DNA of 64,000 nt from Daucus carota subsp. sativus (lineage: Eukaryota; Streptophyta; Magnoliopsida; Apiales; Apiaceae), in assembly GCF_001625215.2 (NCBI RefSeq), contig NC_030387.2, positions 4,988,501 to 5,052,500 of the forward strand, written 5' to 3'. The position numbers and the translations under genes were made by a program. How positions within the stretch are numbered: position 1 is the first letter of the stretch; the number at the start of each line of letters is the position of its first letter. This document shows, in pieces, positions 34,946 to 47,849 of this stretch. The notes below the pieces were generated by a model. The model searched no databases. It worked only from the letters and a program-made list of their open reading frames with translations, and was not told the DNA's origin.

Positions 34946-37854
34946 TGCTGGTGAGCATGGCTGACATGGAGGGATTTGACTTCAGTTTTTGGGTAAGATG
35001 ATAAATATTATTAGTCCAAAAAGAAAATAAGATTATTATCTGTGGACATTTGGTTGATGATTTAATCAAACATGTGAAGTGCTTATATATTGATTTGATG
35101 CAGAGTTTGGAGTGAGACCACATAGAATGAAGACAAGGCCTCCAGCTGTATGGTCAGTCAAAGCTTACATGACATGATAAAGGAAAAAGTACTCTTCCCC
35201 AAGGAAAGATATCAACTATACCATACTATTTACAAAAATACATGATATATGCATAGATAAAAGGACTTAGTTTTTAATGGGAGTGGGGGGTGCCCCCCTC
35301 TGTTTAATTTTACCCCTTCTCTCTTTTGTTAGTGTACTGGACCACACAGAAGGGTTCAGTAACAAAGGATTAGCACCAGCAGACTTAGCTCTAGTTTTTC
35401 TCTTTGAATGTTAATACTAGACCTAGTTGAAACTTTTCAAATTTCTCTTGCTTTTCTCTTTCCCAGTTATTATTTTGCTTTGTGTGAAAAAGGTGAAGAA
35501 TTTAAGCTAATCCTCAGGGGTTAGAATGTAATCTATGCTTTTGTGTGTATATATTTGCTAAAAGGCATCCACCATGAAGTGGAATATAGGATGTGCATGC
35601 ACAGGTACAGTGACATGAACATATGGTAAAGTGTGGGGCCATGCTTTTATGAGCTGTTTTGAATCTTTGGATGACACTGCTGAGTGCTGAGTACTTGCAC
35701 ATCTTTTTCCATGCAGGGAAGTACAATAAATATAAACAATGGTAATCAGTAAATAAGGACTTGTTTTAATGTGTGTAATGGGCTTATGATGTTGGGAAAT
35801 GCGTTGTTGGGAAATAAAAGGGGTTTTATTTTAGTGAGTAAAGGTAACTTTAGGGAGCCATTTTGTGGGGGTTTGAGGTGAGAGGGGGCCATAGTATTAT
35901 TATTATTGTCACATGGAGGCTCCTGACACCCATTTAAATGGCATCCGAGGGTGCCACCAATATTCTGATTTTAACTTTAGCCTGCTCTGCTCCTTTTGTA
36001 AATGCCTCTTGCTTTGCCTCTCACCATTTTTATTTCTCAAGGGGACTGTGTTTTGTTATAGGATCCTTGTTATACAGTGCAACATTAGAGCCTGGACGGA
36101 TCTAAAATGGTATTTTTTGGGGGGGCGTCAAATAATTTTAAGGAAAATGTTTTTAAGTTTTTAGGGTTTCTGGGATGTTTTTGTAACTTTGATTTTCTAA
36201 GATTTAGAATAATGAAAAAAAATTTTGAAGGACACTTTCTTACTAGATCCATCTACCCTGATTAAATTAGATTCTAGCCCAATTGGTAGTTTTTTTTGAA
36301 TAAAGAGCCCAATTGGTAGTTAAATTTGTTTTTCAACTTAGAATATCAAGCTAAATTTTCATCTGTTATGGCGGGTAATAACATTTGAATGCATTAGTGA
36401 GAGATAGGTTTTGAGTTTAGTTTAAGTATCTAGTTATGTAGTGAAGAATTTGTGAACTGGGTGGAGTTTAGAATAAGTTTGTGAACTAGGTTTAACTGTA
36501 TATTAGGATAGGGCCTAGCAAAAAACGTAGGGTATGTGTAAGTTGAGTTGGGTTTTCCATTTTTGTCACACGTGTCAACTAATTCTTTTGCGGTGGTTCC
36601 ATCAATTGACTTTGGAACAGGAAATATCTAGAATATAGGATGCATCGCACACTTTTTTAATTTGATTTCCCTTTTTTTTTTGGTTTTAAAAAAATATTCG
36701 AAACTTATTTTTGTTTTGACTTACAAAAAGATATTCCTATGGTTAGCTGTAGTTAAAGTTGTATTAAGTTATTTTTTTCATATCATAGATCAAGTAAATT
36801 ATTGGTAATTGTACATTCATTTATTTTATGTAATTTTTTATATCTGTATGATTGGATTGTTTAAACAATATAAATTTATTTTATATTATTGAATAGTGTT
36901 TTTTCTTCATATATTAAGTTGGTTTATTTATAAAATTGACTTGCACAACTCGGTTCTTTGCATACTTCTAATTTTCAAATTATAGCAACTTCTTTACCTT
37001 TTTTGTTCTTTACGCCAAAAAATTATGTGTCTGGGGCCTCTTGGGCGGAACTTCGCTTGACCTGCTCTTCTTAACAGAAAAAAGGGAAAAAATGAAAACA
37101 AAACTTTGACCTGCTTTTTATATAAATTGTTCTTTTCCTAAAGCCCACTTTTTTTCCATTAAGCCAACTGGGTTTGTGCATTGTTTCAAAGCTTAACTTT
37201 GTTAAGTCCACTGGGCTTGTGCATTGCTGAAAGTTCGACTTTATTTGCTACCATGTAAATTATACAATTAGAATTGAATTATATGGCAAAGGCTAAAACA
37301 GCAAGTTTGTTTTAGAAGCCAGATGTTTGGGGAGATTTAGAGGCTTGTCTATGTCTAGTGTATGTATGTTCTTCATTTTCTATTGTTTCATACTTATAAT
37401 TTTTATCTCCTTGTACCGTAACAATATCAAAGGGAGACAATTGAACATGAATCCCGCCCTTGATACTTGATTATTGTATCGTGCTTCTATCTTCTGCGGT
37501 TTAATTTAGGGAAGAAGTGTTTCTATATTCTGGGATTTGATTTTTATTTAGGAGAGAAAATGCAGAACAATAACTATAGTAATTGAGTGACAACGGTTTT
37601 TGAAAATAAAAACACCATCCACCGTGTATTTTCTCTTAATCCAACGGTGTTGATATGGGTCTTCAAGGACTCTAAAATCATTAGACTCCAAAGAACCCAA
37701 CTCAATTATATTATATAATATAATTTCGTGAATACGCACCTAATTGCGGATTCATGAAATCGTTTGGTTGTTATTGTTACAAGAATCCAGAAATGCATAA
37801 ATGATGTTTTGATATTTCAAATTTTATATTTGTATCGAAAAGAGATGGTGTAAA
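34946..37854. other. 3' flank of the CCCH gene and intergenic DNA
   Basis: Probably 3' UTR followed by about 2 kb without a gene. At 37640-37740 the motif 'actccaaagaacccaactc' also occurs in a similar form near 27280-27330, marking a small dispersed repeat. Other open frames here are short and featureless. Confidence 0.5.
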
Positions 37855-39098
37855 TTTTTTTGGCCAGAGAAATAGATACTTTCATTAATTCAGATCATTA
37901 TCAAGTACATGAATAATTTCTAGAGAGACATCATTTGCCTTTCATATGCGGTTACCTACTGAATTACCATAGTTTACAAATGCATGAGCTAAGCTATTCG
38001 CGAATCGTTTTACAAACTTAAGGATCACGCCTTTGTCTTTAACTTCCATCAGAAGGTTCCCGCACTCCTGAACTATGACTCCAAAGTACGATGACATTGT
38101 TGCACTATCTCTGATAGCTTGGACGCTTACAAGGCAGTCTGTTTCCACCACTACCCTCTGCAGCTGCCTTCTTTTGATCCAACTCGAAACCTCCCTTATG
38201 CACATGGCTTCAGCACATTTTGGAGTGGTTTTTCCTTCTTTACAGTTTGATCGAGCTTGTGACAACTCTCCTCTATAGTTTCTTGCAACAAACACATAGG
38301 TGTATCGACTAGAAGTCATAAACCGTAGCATCAATATTTATCTTCGTCGTATTTTCAGTTGGAGGAGTCTATAACTCATCACCAACGTTTGGGTTATGCA
38401 ATCACCAAGATTGATCGAGAAATTTGTCCTGAGCTTCTTTTAATCGACTAAGAGCCACTCTAGCTGAATGTATGACTTCTGCTACTTCCATGTACTTTTG
38501 ATTCCACACTAAATCGTTTCCACACTTCCAAATCGTCAAGCACAACATATCACCCATTTGACGTTCATCACTACTCCACACATTGTAATCGTTTAAAGCC
38601 CAATCAAAAAAAGATACTAGAGTAGTAATGTAGTATTGTCATTTCGAATACCAATCATGCTGCAAGATTTTGCGAATGAGCATTCTAACAACAAGTGGTT
38701 CACTATTTCCACCTCACTATTACAAAGAGCACCACACCACATTAACACTAACCTGTTTAATTCTAAGCATGTCTTTCGTTGGAAGACACCCCGTAATAGC
38801 ACGCCACATAAAGTTTTTGATTTTTGGAGGGACTGTTAAATTCCAAAGCCTTTTCCAGAAACTAGTATTATCAATTTGATTGGGCATGTGCTTTGATTCT
38901 TGAAGCAAAATATATTATGTTTTAACTGAGTAGTTCTCACACTTCTCCTTTCTCTAATACCAGCTGTCTATATTCCCATTTGATAGCGGAGTAGCAAGAA
39001 TAAGATTAACATCTCGTTCCGTAAAAATATCTTCAATCAAATCTGCATCCCACTGCCTCTCATTAGGGACCATCAAAGCTGATATTGTTTGTCATTTA
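37855..39098 (-). mobile_element. 5'-truncated, frameshifted LINE (zf-RVT and RNase H)
   Basis: On the minus strand, in order: WDADLIEDIFTERDVNLIL (39060-39000), a zf-RVT-like part with LWNLTVPPKIKNFMWRAITG (38850-38790), LLLECSFAK (38730-38690), and an RNase H (RVT_3) domain at 38334-37942 with VVVETDCLVSVQAI and ILKFVKRFANSLAHAFVNYG. After the stop a short 3' UTR ends in an A-run near 37855. Frame changes between the parts show it is dead. Known: this is the C-terminal organisation of plant L1-type LINEs. A Stowaway (39099-39379) cuts into the upstream side; related LINE-like sequence may continue to about 39530. Confidence 0.8.
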
Positions 39099-39379
39099 CT
39101 CCCTCCGTCCCACCCAATTGTTTACATTGGGTTTGGGCACGGAGGTTAAGAAATATGTATAAAGTAGTGAAAAAGAGGAAGAAAAGTGGGTGAAGTGGTG
39201 GGACCCATCGATTTTTAATATATAAAAGAGAGATAGTGGAGTAAAAGTAGTGTGAAAAGGAAGGAAAAGTGATAAAGTGGTGGAACCCATTAACTATTTT
39301 GGGAAAGTTTTGTAATGTAAAGAAATGGATGGGACGTCCAAAAGAGGTAACTGTAAAGAACCTGGTGGGACGGAGGGAG
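39099..39379. mobile_element. Stowaway MITE between two LINE fragments
   Basis: 281 bp with ends CTCCCTCCGTCCCACC and GGTGGGACGGAGGGAG, flanked by TA (39097-39098 and 39380-39381). The arms are well preserved; 'caattgtttacattgg' opposes 'aggtaactgtaaagaacc'. Confidence 0.92.
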
Positions 39380-39534
39380 TAATAGACTCACTTTCAGTCA
39401 TTACAAACGAATTTTTAATGCTCAGTAACCACAGTTCGTTCTCAATTTGCACTGATCTGCCATCACCTACTCTTCACCTCAGGCCCTGTCTTAGAAGATG
39501 CTGAGCTATTCTCATTTGAAATCTGGGAACTTCT

Positions 39535-39948
39535 GGCTTTGCTCTTTTTGCTCGCAACCATGAGGGTCACTTAGTCCTGGCTAAATTAAAGATTAGTCTC
39601 GGAATCACAAACCCAACATTGGCAGAAGCGCTGGCGGTTAAGGAGACGCTGAGTTGGGCCAAAGAGATGGAATGGAACCCAGTCATTCTAGAATCCGAAT
39701 GTCCGATAGTCATCCAGCTCATACGCAGTGCAATTCCTATGCGGTCACGGATGGGCAAGGTGACTGAGGAGTGCAGAGATTTAGTTTGTCAATTCAACAA
39801 CATTAAGTTGCATTTTATTAAGCGGTCTGCGAATATGCCGGCTCATCAACTTACACATGTGTCTTATATGTATTCTGATCGTATTTTTGATTGGAGGTCT
39901 GTTCCGATCAATGCTAAAGATTGTATATGTCATAATTTTATGATTTAA
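39535..39948 (+). mobile_element. LINE RNase H fragment, opposite orientation
   Basis: The plus-strand frame reads FARNHEGHLVLAKLKISLG, AEALAVKETLSWAKE (the conserved glutamate region), VILESECPIVIQLI and LHFIKRSANMPAHQLTHVS, then a stop at 39948. This is an RVT_3-type RNase H domain. In ESECP the usual aspartate (ExD) appears as E-C, so a catalytic position may be lost. No reverse transcriptase precedes it. Confidence 0.78.
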
Positions 39949-40718
39949 TATATCCGCAGTTCGTAAAAAAAATATTTATATTAGAATAACATATATATTA
40001 TTTTTCATCTTCTAATTAAAATTGATTCAAATAATTAATATACATGTTTGAGTTTATATATATTTACTGTATATATTTATTTGACATGGTAAATAAATTT
40101 CTTATAATCTTAATTATAAGAAATTTATAAATAAAAAAGTCAAAAAGATATGTTTTAATAAGATATTTATATATGTTATTGTTATAACAATGTTAAAATA
40201 TTTTATAAAGAAAATGACTTATAAACTCGTCCAAATACAAATCAATCGAAAAATTTAATACTTTAATATAAATATAAAATAAAATACATAATTAAACTTA
40301 CATTTATAGACACATGCTCTATCTGGTAGATGATAAAGACATATCAAAAAAATGTCGACATCTCTTAAAACAAAAAAATAGAAAACAACGTCAAATATTA
40401 CTTTTTAAGATAAAATTGATGATAAAATAAAAAGAATCGAAGTTATCCAATATTTTATTTTATGTGAAAATGTGAAATCGAAATTACAAGATGTTTATTA
40501 CGTAGAGCCCGCCTTTGTTCACTTTCCCCAATTCTGGGAATCAGGATTATTCGTGCAGAATCTTTCACCTTCATCTCTATTTTCCTTTAGCTTTTTTTAA
40601 TTAAAAATTATGATACATACATAGCGTAAATAGACACCGACATCAAAATAATACTTATAAGAAAGCTAATAGATTTTGTGGATTGTGTTCGTTCCATCTC
40701 CTCCTCCTCACAATCGTC
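39949..40718. other. AT-rich intergenic DNA and RING gene promoter
   Basis: Very AT-rich, with no gene. The last about 200 bp should contain the promoter and leader of the RING gene; a CTCC-rich leader precedes the ATG. Confidence 0.5.
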
Positions 40719-43700
40719 ATGTCTGCAGAGATTGAGATCCACGGTGAAGAAATCACACACCCCTTTGAAGATTTGGCGATACAAGTTGAGGTTTGAAAAC
40801 CCTTTTCATTTGGGTGTGAAATTAGATGTATGATGATGTTTTCTTGATGGGTTTTGTTTGATTTGACTTGGGTTTTTTTGTTACAGGGAAAAGCATCAGG
40901 GGAGAATGGGAATGAGAATGTGAAATCTGATCATGGGGTGTGTGCGATTTGTTTGAATCAGATTGTTTTGCAGGAAACTGCCCTTGTTAAAGGTTGCGAG
41001 CATGCCTACTGGTTTGTATCCCCTCCATTTAATTTTTGTTTTTGTGGTTATATATGTATGTTTATTGGTGTTTGTCATTATTTATTAGGATATATGTTTG
41101 CCTACTGGTTTGTATTTTTCGATGTTAAAATGTGTTTATCGAATTTGCTTGGGAAGAGAGTCTGATTTGCCTTGTTTGGAGGTTTTAACTTGCTCTGAAA
41201 GGTTGGTTGTGCGAGATGTATTCAGTTGTGCAAGGGTAAATCAAACAATTGTTTGATTTACTAGGGAAGGGGAAATGGACTTTACACAGATGGGGCTTAT
41301 GAAACGCAAAGGAATCAGCTATTCTATCTCATGTTTTCTTGTTTTTTGTTTTGTAAAATATACTGTAGTGATCATGCTTCAAAAGCTTTAATGGTTAAAT
41401 ATTCGCTCATTTCTTCTGTCTCGACTTAATGCAATTCTTGTGATATCTCGTGTTGTTGCAATTCTTTTGTGTTGATAAAAGAGTAATTTTCAAAGTTAGG
41501 AAGGGACCAGCAGTCCAGCACAACATTGATGAATTAAAAGTCAAATAAGCACGTATTTTGAAAGGGGTCATGTACTCATGTATAAATGTGTCATGTGTGA
41601 TGTGTAATGTGGAATGTTGATTAAAGGTGCATTAAGAAATATGTAGCATGAAGTGGTTTGTTGAAAATCATGAGTTCTTAGTTTAATCTGATTTGACAAG
41701 TTATTTTATGAAAATTCATGAAAGGTCGTAGTCCTTTCATCATTTCTTGTTTACTGGTCCTGTCTGGTAACATTGTGTCATAGCTTATAACAGGCTTTGT
41801 TTTTGTATGTCCTGACTTCGGCTCTGCTGTCACAGCCAGCATTGGAGTCTGTACTTAATCTAATTCTCGTGTTTTATTGCACAAGAACAGCATGAAAAGC
41901 ATGAATAGTATACTGCCCCTTTTATGTTTTTGAATTTTAGTTTTCTCTCTGTCTCTATTAAAATCCTCTTTCCCATGCTTTTTGTGTATCTATGTGAACT
42001 CACACCTAAAATTATTATTCCTAGCCCAGAATGAGTGAATGACTATATCTCTACAGTATATGCTAAATCCTGCACCATTCTCATGCAATAATGCAACTAT
42101 GGTAGTATGGTTGCAGTCAAACACATACATAGGATACGAGAATATAATAGAAAGAACAACTGCATAGGGTGATTGAACTCTAAATCTTCTCAAGCTTTGA
42201 GGATGTGGAGAAAACCCAATGATTTCTCCACCATAGAATAAAATGTACTGTTCATAACCGCTATCGCATTATATTTCGTGTAATAAGTAATAAGTAAGTT
42301 CCGAAACAAGTCATAAGGATATTTCCAGTGAAAAATTTTGGTTGCTGGAGGGCTGATCTAAGATTGCTATGTGTTGAGTATCATATTTCCCTATGACCAC
42401 CCCAGTAATGGGAAATTCAGTATTTGCGAGCCAAAGAAGTGGAAATATACTTCTTAGCAACCCTAGTTCAAGCTTCCACAATGAGGAGACTTGATATCTG
42501 GTTGATGGTATTACAGGCAAGGCGATGGCATTGGCATAACGACATTAAGCAAACCTTTTTTTTTGTTTAAATCACGACTATGCTGCTGACTTAAGGGATT
42601 AAGTGAGAGATTGCAAGATTTTTCTTCTTTAAACTATTTTTACTGCATTGGTATCTGATATAGGCACTTTATCAATGCATACTTGACTTTATCAATACAT
42701 ATTCCATATACTGGTTGCAATCAAATTAAATGATTTTTTAGCTTTATTGTATTATTCACATGTAACTAATTACCTATATCAATGATCCCTGAGTTTTGCG
42801 GTATGGAATTTTAATCTATGTTAAACAGATTCTGCTGTCAAACTTATATGATTATGATCCTTGTTAATTGTTGTTTTAATTCCTAAACGAGAACTGTATT
42901 TTTTTAATTCCTCGTTGATTGTTGTATTAGGTGTGTATTCTTTTTCCTTGAAATCTATGTTCTGTGGAAGGACTGGGATGATGTTTTCTGCTCATTAAAG
43001 TTGGCTCTCCTATGTAATGATTTGTTTTTCGTTTGTTCTGTTCTCATAGCGTGACATGCATTCTCCGATGGGCAACATATAAGGATGATCCAACGTGCCC
43101 GCAGTGTAAACATCCATTTGAGTTTCTCAATCTTCACAGATCACTTGATGGCAGGTATTGTTCTGTAAATTTATATATGTTTATGGTCAATTATATTCTC
43201 TTAATTTTAACATAGCATAGGTCAATGATCTAATGTAGTATAAAATTGGGATTGAATATACTTTCAAAATATAAATTATGATTCTCTCAGATTCCTTTTA
43301 ATTGCATCTCCTTATAGGTATCGTCCACAATAATTATACTGCAGTACTGCACTGGGAATTGTAGACATAGTAGTCCTAAAGAAAATGTATAATAACCATA
43401 ACAGTAGCTACATTGACTTAAGGAGGCTTAAAAGAATTGGATCTGATTTGCATAAGGGCTCCACTGAAAACCCCTGGAGTGACTGAGAAATAATCCAGCT
43501 ATAACCTAAAAGCTGTTATGAAGCAGGCTGCTTGTTACGCATGAGCATAATAGGTGAATGATTTGATTGTTATAGCATTCATGATTAAACTGTTTGGTAG
43601 TGTTGTTTTTCAACTTTAGCAGTCTTGTAAGACGATTCTCAAAATTTATCCCCACTGCTTAGGTAGCAATCAGCAAAATTTGATTGGTTCTACCTCTAGT

Positions 43701-44470
43701 AAACTTGTTGACCTCCCCCCCTATTTATATAGGTGTAACTAAGTAAAATTCACCACGAAAGCATTTGGGGTCCATTTTAAGAGCTCTAGCATTGCTCATC
43801 CTTATCTTTTAAGATCCTTTGAAGCAGAGTTTTGTACATACGATACTTTTTATTAACCATAGGGTATCAGCGATATAATAGTATCAATGAATAGGAAATC
43901 TAGTAAACTAGGTGATGGTGATTAGATACATGAGCTTTCCCTCAATTTGATATATTAAAGCTTTGCAGTACTAAAAACATAAACATGTCTTTGTATTGTG
44001 TATTGTTCTCACTTGTGTTCTCTATTCTTATGTACTTCTACAGCATTAATGACTACATGATAGAGGAAAGCGTTTGTCTTCTTCTTCGAGCATCTTGGTT
44101 TGTGCCTATGGTTGTGGAATGCCGGGATGAGGTAGAAGATGAGGTAGATGATTACTATGCCTATGAGGATGAGGAGGATGATCTGAATGAAGTTTACTTG
44201 GGAAATTCATCTAGTCTGCGTATTGGCAATCGGAGGTGGGGAGATAATGGATTTGTTAGAGGAGGAAGGCAAGAAGCACGGCCAGTGTTTCGACCAAATG
44301 TTCAGGATTCAGGTGGTGGTTCATCATCTCGTGAGCCTAAGAACAAAGAGACGATGAAAGATACAGCTGCCATGGGTCGACGAGCGAAAAGGGCTCTCAA
44401 ACGTGAAGCTGCTGACAAAGCAGCTGCTGCAAAACACCAGCAGCGCTTAGCGAGGTTGGGACGGACGTGA
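40719..44470 (+). CDS. C3HC4 RING finger protein, four exons (242 aa)
   Basis: Exons: 40719-40790, 40887-41011, 43050-43154, 44044-44470; GT-AG introns, all phases agree. The RING spans about residues 43-90: CAIC, then GCEHAYC assembled across the exon 2/3 junction, VTCILRW, and CPQC. This is a C3HC4 pattern with the second zinc-ligand group C-x-H-x2-C-x2-C. The N-terminus is acidic (MSAEIEIHGEEITHPFEDLA). After the RING come an acidic stretch (ECRDEVEDEVDDYYAYEDEE) and a strongly basic C-terminus (MGRRAKRALKREAADKAAAA). Known: RING proteins of this kind usually act as E3 ubiquitin ligases; the substrate cannot be read from sequence. The basic tail could direct it to the nucleus, which is inference. 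Introns 2 (2038 bp) and 3 (889 bp) hold no recognised genes. Confidence 0.93.
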
Positions 44471-44846
44471 TCCTTGTTGCCTTCATCTGTAAATTATATA
44501 ATAAAAATTTAGTCTGCATTATCTAGCAATGCTCTGTACATTATTTCTTTCATTTCTAGGAAATAATAATGACATGTTAATTGTTGCCTGTGCCCATTGA
44601 ATGGGTTTGTTTGAAAGGTTAAACCTTGTATCTCTCAAGTTTGATATTTTCATTACACCATAATGCTATAACAGAGTAGTTGGATTCAGTTCCGCTGTGT
44701 TTCCAAAAGTAATTTAGTAGATTTCGTCAATCTTCTTTGTTAATGTGATATTGCAAGGCCATATGCACTCTCGCTCACAGAGAAGGCAATATGCACTCTC
44801 CCTCACAGGCAGAAGGTGTCGGTGTTGATTCTTTTTAATATTCTAT
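44471..44846. other. 3' flank of the RING gene
   Basis: Probable 3' UTR with AATAAA-like sequence ('ataataaaaattt' near 44500), then intergenic DNA. A near-duplicate pair 'atatgcactctc' at 44761 and 44790 is a local duplication. Confidence 0.5.
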
Positions 44847-45975
44847 CTTTTTTTTGAGAGCAAAGGATGATTTAATAATGAAAACTGGAGTTATATTCTA
44901 ATGCTTCCAACACACATGGTGGAGGAGACAGAAAATTAACGGAGTTTTTAACCGAACAGGGCACCCTAGCTAAGGAATGAGTGACTGTATTGGCTTGCTT
45001 CCTAACATAACTGATTGTGAAATCAGGCCGAAATAATCCTGGAGAATAAACACTTCAAGATGGAACACTGATTCCTTGTGCAAAGCTGTTACTGTGAGTG
45101 AAGAATCACATTCAATTTCCACATCTTTCACCTGGAGTATTAGAAGCCGCTGGAGAGCTTCACGAACTCCCCAAACCTTTGCTTCAAAAGCTGAGAGTAC
45201 ACCTGCTGTTCTACTAGTACGCCCTCTGATCAAGGCACCTTGGTGGTCACGAATAACCATTCCAACAGAGAAGGAAGGAGTTCCAGGCATAAACGAGGCA
45301 TCGACGTTAAGCTTGAGCTTACCTACTCGAGGAGCAGCCCATCATGCTGTACTTGGGTTAACTGTTTGCGCCTTGCTGCATAGGCGGTGCAATTTATTTC
45401 TACGAGCTTCCTGCCATTCCTGTATATGTTTCTTGCTCCATTCCATAACAAGGTTAGCCGTGATAATCTTGTTTTCCCAAACTCTCAAATTCCTCGCACA
45501 CCAGATTCCCCAGAGAGCAGTAGCAATTTTGATTCTATTCTCTTCAGTCTCCACGGACAACTTCTGCAGCAGCCAATCCGGAGCAAAATTCACATCAGAC
45601 ATATCAAACTCTAAATTCAACTCTCGCCAGCACATCTTAGCAAACTCACAGTCAAAGAATATGTGTAGTAAATTGCACACTGGAGAATCCACACCTGTTT
45701 TTTCTAAGCATGTTCCGAACTGGAATGTTATTTCGACCAAACCGCCAAAGGAAAATCTTAACTTTCTGAGGAATCTCCAGATTCCACAGCTTACTCCATC
45801 CAAAATATCTACCAGCACTTCGACCATTAGTATTCAACCAAAACTGGTATCCTGTCTTGACGCTACATTTGTCATCAGTAGTGTGAATCCAAGCCAAGCG
45901 ATCTACATCTTTGGGAAATAGGCATAGCTAAAATAGCTTCAGCATCACTTCTGGTGAATAAACTGTTTACCCTAT
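44847..45975 (-). mobile_element. 5'-truncated, frameshifted LINE (zf-RVT and RNase H)
   Basis: Minus-strand order: FTRSDAEAILAMPIS, then after a frameshift DRLAWIHTTDDKCSVKTGYQ, LWNLEIPQKVKIFLWRFG, a second frameshift, LLHIFFDCEFAKMCW, ALWGIWCARNLRVWENK, and an RNase H domain ending at 44970. The RNase H keeps KLNVDASF, AFEAKVWGVREAL and VEIECDSS, the expected acidic positions. The 3' UTR ends in an A-run (T-run near 44849 on the plus strand). Two frameshifts and the missing reverse transcriptase mean it is inactive. Confidence 0.82.
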
Positions 45976-47284
45976 AAACATCCACAATTTGGAGCCAGGA
46001 ATGAAAAGTTGTATATTGTTTATAATGGCATTTTACCCTATGAACATCCACTCAGGTAAAACTGGAATTGTGATAATTAGGTGCAATCATAATTATTTGT
46101 ATCTTTAACCTATACATTAATTTATAAAATTATTAAACATAACCTCTCTCAACTTCTCATTTCCCTCGATTTCATCTCTCATGAGCTGATGGAATCATTG
46201 ACGAGATCAGGTTGTTTCTCCAAATCCATCCCCTTCCACACTCCAGTTCACACCTCTCTCATCAATAAAACTCAATCATTTCTCCCATGATCTCGATTCT
46301 GTTCACCACAATATTGAAATCCATGACGGTGTTGAGATATTACCAAACCAAACACTTCACTCTTCAAATCTTTCTTTCTGGATCACACCTGTCATCCATA
46401 CTGGAAAGATTTAGAGATTAATTGATGGAAGCTTTTAAATTGAGTTGTAGTCGAGTGGAGAGATATAGTTCACTTATTCAAAATATGTGATGAGAAAATC
46501 TCAGTAGATGGACATGTAATAATTTTGGAAATGATAGATCAGCATGTTAGTACAAGTTTTATTGACTAATTAAGACCAAGAGTCTCGGAGCATGTCCGAT
46601 GATTCTACCGACGGTTTATTAATAAAAACGCAATATTTTGGTTGTTTGCGGAGGATTGAGGACAATGTAACTGAGAAGTGTAATGCTGACACATATATAA
46701 TAGTGTTATTATTAAACAATGCTATATTAGATGTGAGTGTTTAATTTTAGAAAAAGAAAAAAGAAAATATATAATTGTTTAATTATTGATAATACCAAAT
46801 ATATTCAACGTTATCTGCTAAAATTAATAATAATTCGGTTTTACCCATGTCATTTAACTTTAAATGTTAATATTTGACGGGAATTCGTTAAAAAGTTAGA
46901 AAATGATTAAATTTTTTTATGTTGGAGGATTCATTTTGTCGACAAAAGTTGATGGGTGTAAAGTGTTAATTGTAAAATTAAAACATTTTGCTTTTAATGT
47001 TAACCGTTAATTTTTGACGGAAGTTAGTCAAACGGGTGCAATGTAATTGAAATTCATAAGATATTAGGTGCTTTGTCATAATTCAAAGTTCGACACCAAA
47101 TCACAAAAACGATCAAAATTAACGGACGTAAAGTGCTAATTACTCTTTATTTTTCTAGTGATAGCTAGGCATGTTATAGTTGGGAATAATACTGTTAAGA
47201 AATATAGATATATATCGATAATAATCCGTAAAAGGGGAAGAGATAAAGTAGAGTTTTTATATTATTATTAAATGTCTAAATAAG
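45976..47284. other. intergenic DNA upstream of the first thaumatin-like gene
   Basis: No gene was recognised. Repeats of 'gacggaattcgttaaa' / 'gacggaagttagtcaaa' type near 46870-47040 resemble the 'acttaacgg' repeats elsewhere in the window. AT-rich. Confidence 0.5.
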
Positions 47285-47574
47285 TCTTTATTTAAGTTTG
47301 ACATCAATTTCATGAAAAAGAGTAAATGAATCCAAAGGGAACCTCGCAAGTCAGATTAATAGATTATTGACGCCTACACACCCATTACTAAATTAGCATA
47401 TACTCCTATGAATTATGATAACAAACATATTACTCTTACTTGACAAAATATGGAATATTACATCAGCTTAGCTTTAACTCCTTGCTAAGTTGCATATGAC
47501 TACAACTTAATGAATTTTGACACTAAATTATCTCTAATTTTTGACTAATCTTGCACAAGACAATAAAGATAAAT

Positions 47575-47592
47575 GGAGTCTCCAGAGACTCC
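47575..47592. promoter_or_regulatory. conserved inverted repeat in the thaumatin-like promoter
   Basis: GGAGTCTC-CA-GAGACTCC, a perfect 8-bp inverted repeat with a 2-bp spacer, about 260 bp upstream of the ATG. The same site is conserved at 61794-61811 in the second copy. It could bind a dimeric factor; this is inference. Confidence 0.5.
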
Positions 47593-47716
47593 AGTTTCCA
47601 TTCATAAGCAAGTGATGGAGATATGAATATGTGAAGATCGATCTCTTTAAGTTTAACTTATCTGCACATTGAATGGAAGATCTTAGATCTCTAAATCTAT
47701 ACTTGCATATCTTAAT

Positions 47717-47730
47717 TGCATGCATGCATG
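47717..47730 (+). promoter_or_regulatory. RY-type element TGCATGCATGCATG
   Basis: Overlapping CATGCA motifs, the RY/Sph core bound by B3 transcription factors in seed and defence promoters, followed by GATAAG (I-box like). Conserved at 61924-61937 in the second copy. Confidence 0.55.
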
Positions 47731-47766
47731 GATAAGATAATGAACCAACTAATCCATCTCAACAGC

Positions 47767-47774
47767 TATATAAA
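47767..47774 (+). promoter_or_regulatory. TATA box of thaumatin-like gene 1
   Basis: TATATAAA lies 76 bp upstream of the ATG at 47850 and is followed by ACCC. The second copy has TATATATAAA at the same place (61975-61984). Confidence 0.8.
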
Positions 47775-47849
47775 CCCTTGATCTATGCTCTTCTCTGCTA
47801 TAGTTGCACACATTCATATCACATAACAAGTTAACAACTGCAGATCATC

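Noticed and set aside
45076..45921. 281-aa plus-strand open frame
   Set aside because: It is antisense to the LINE on the minus strand, where zf-RVT and RNase H motifs are clear.
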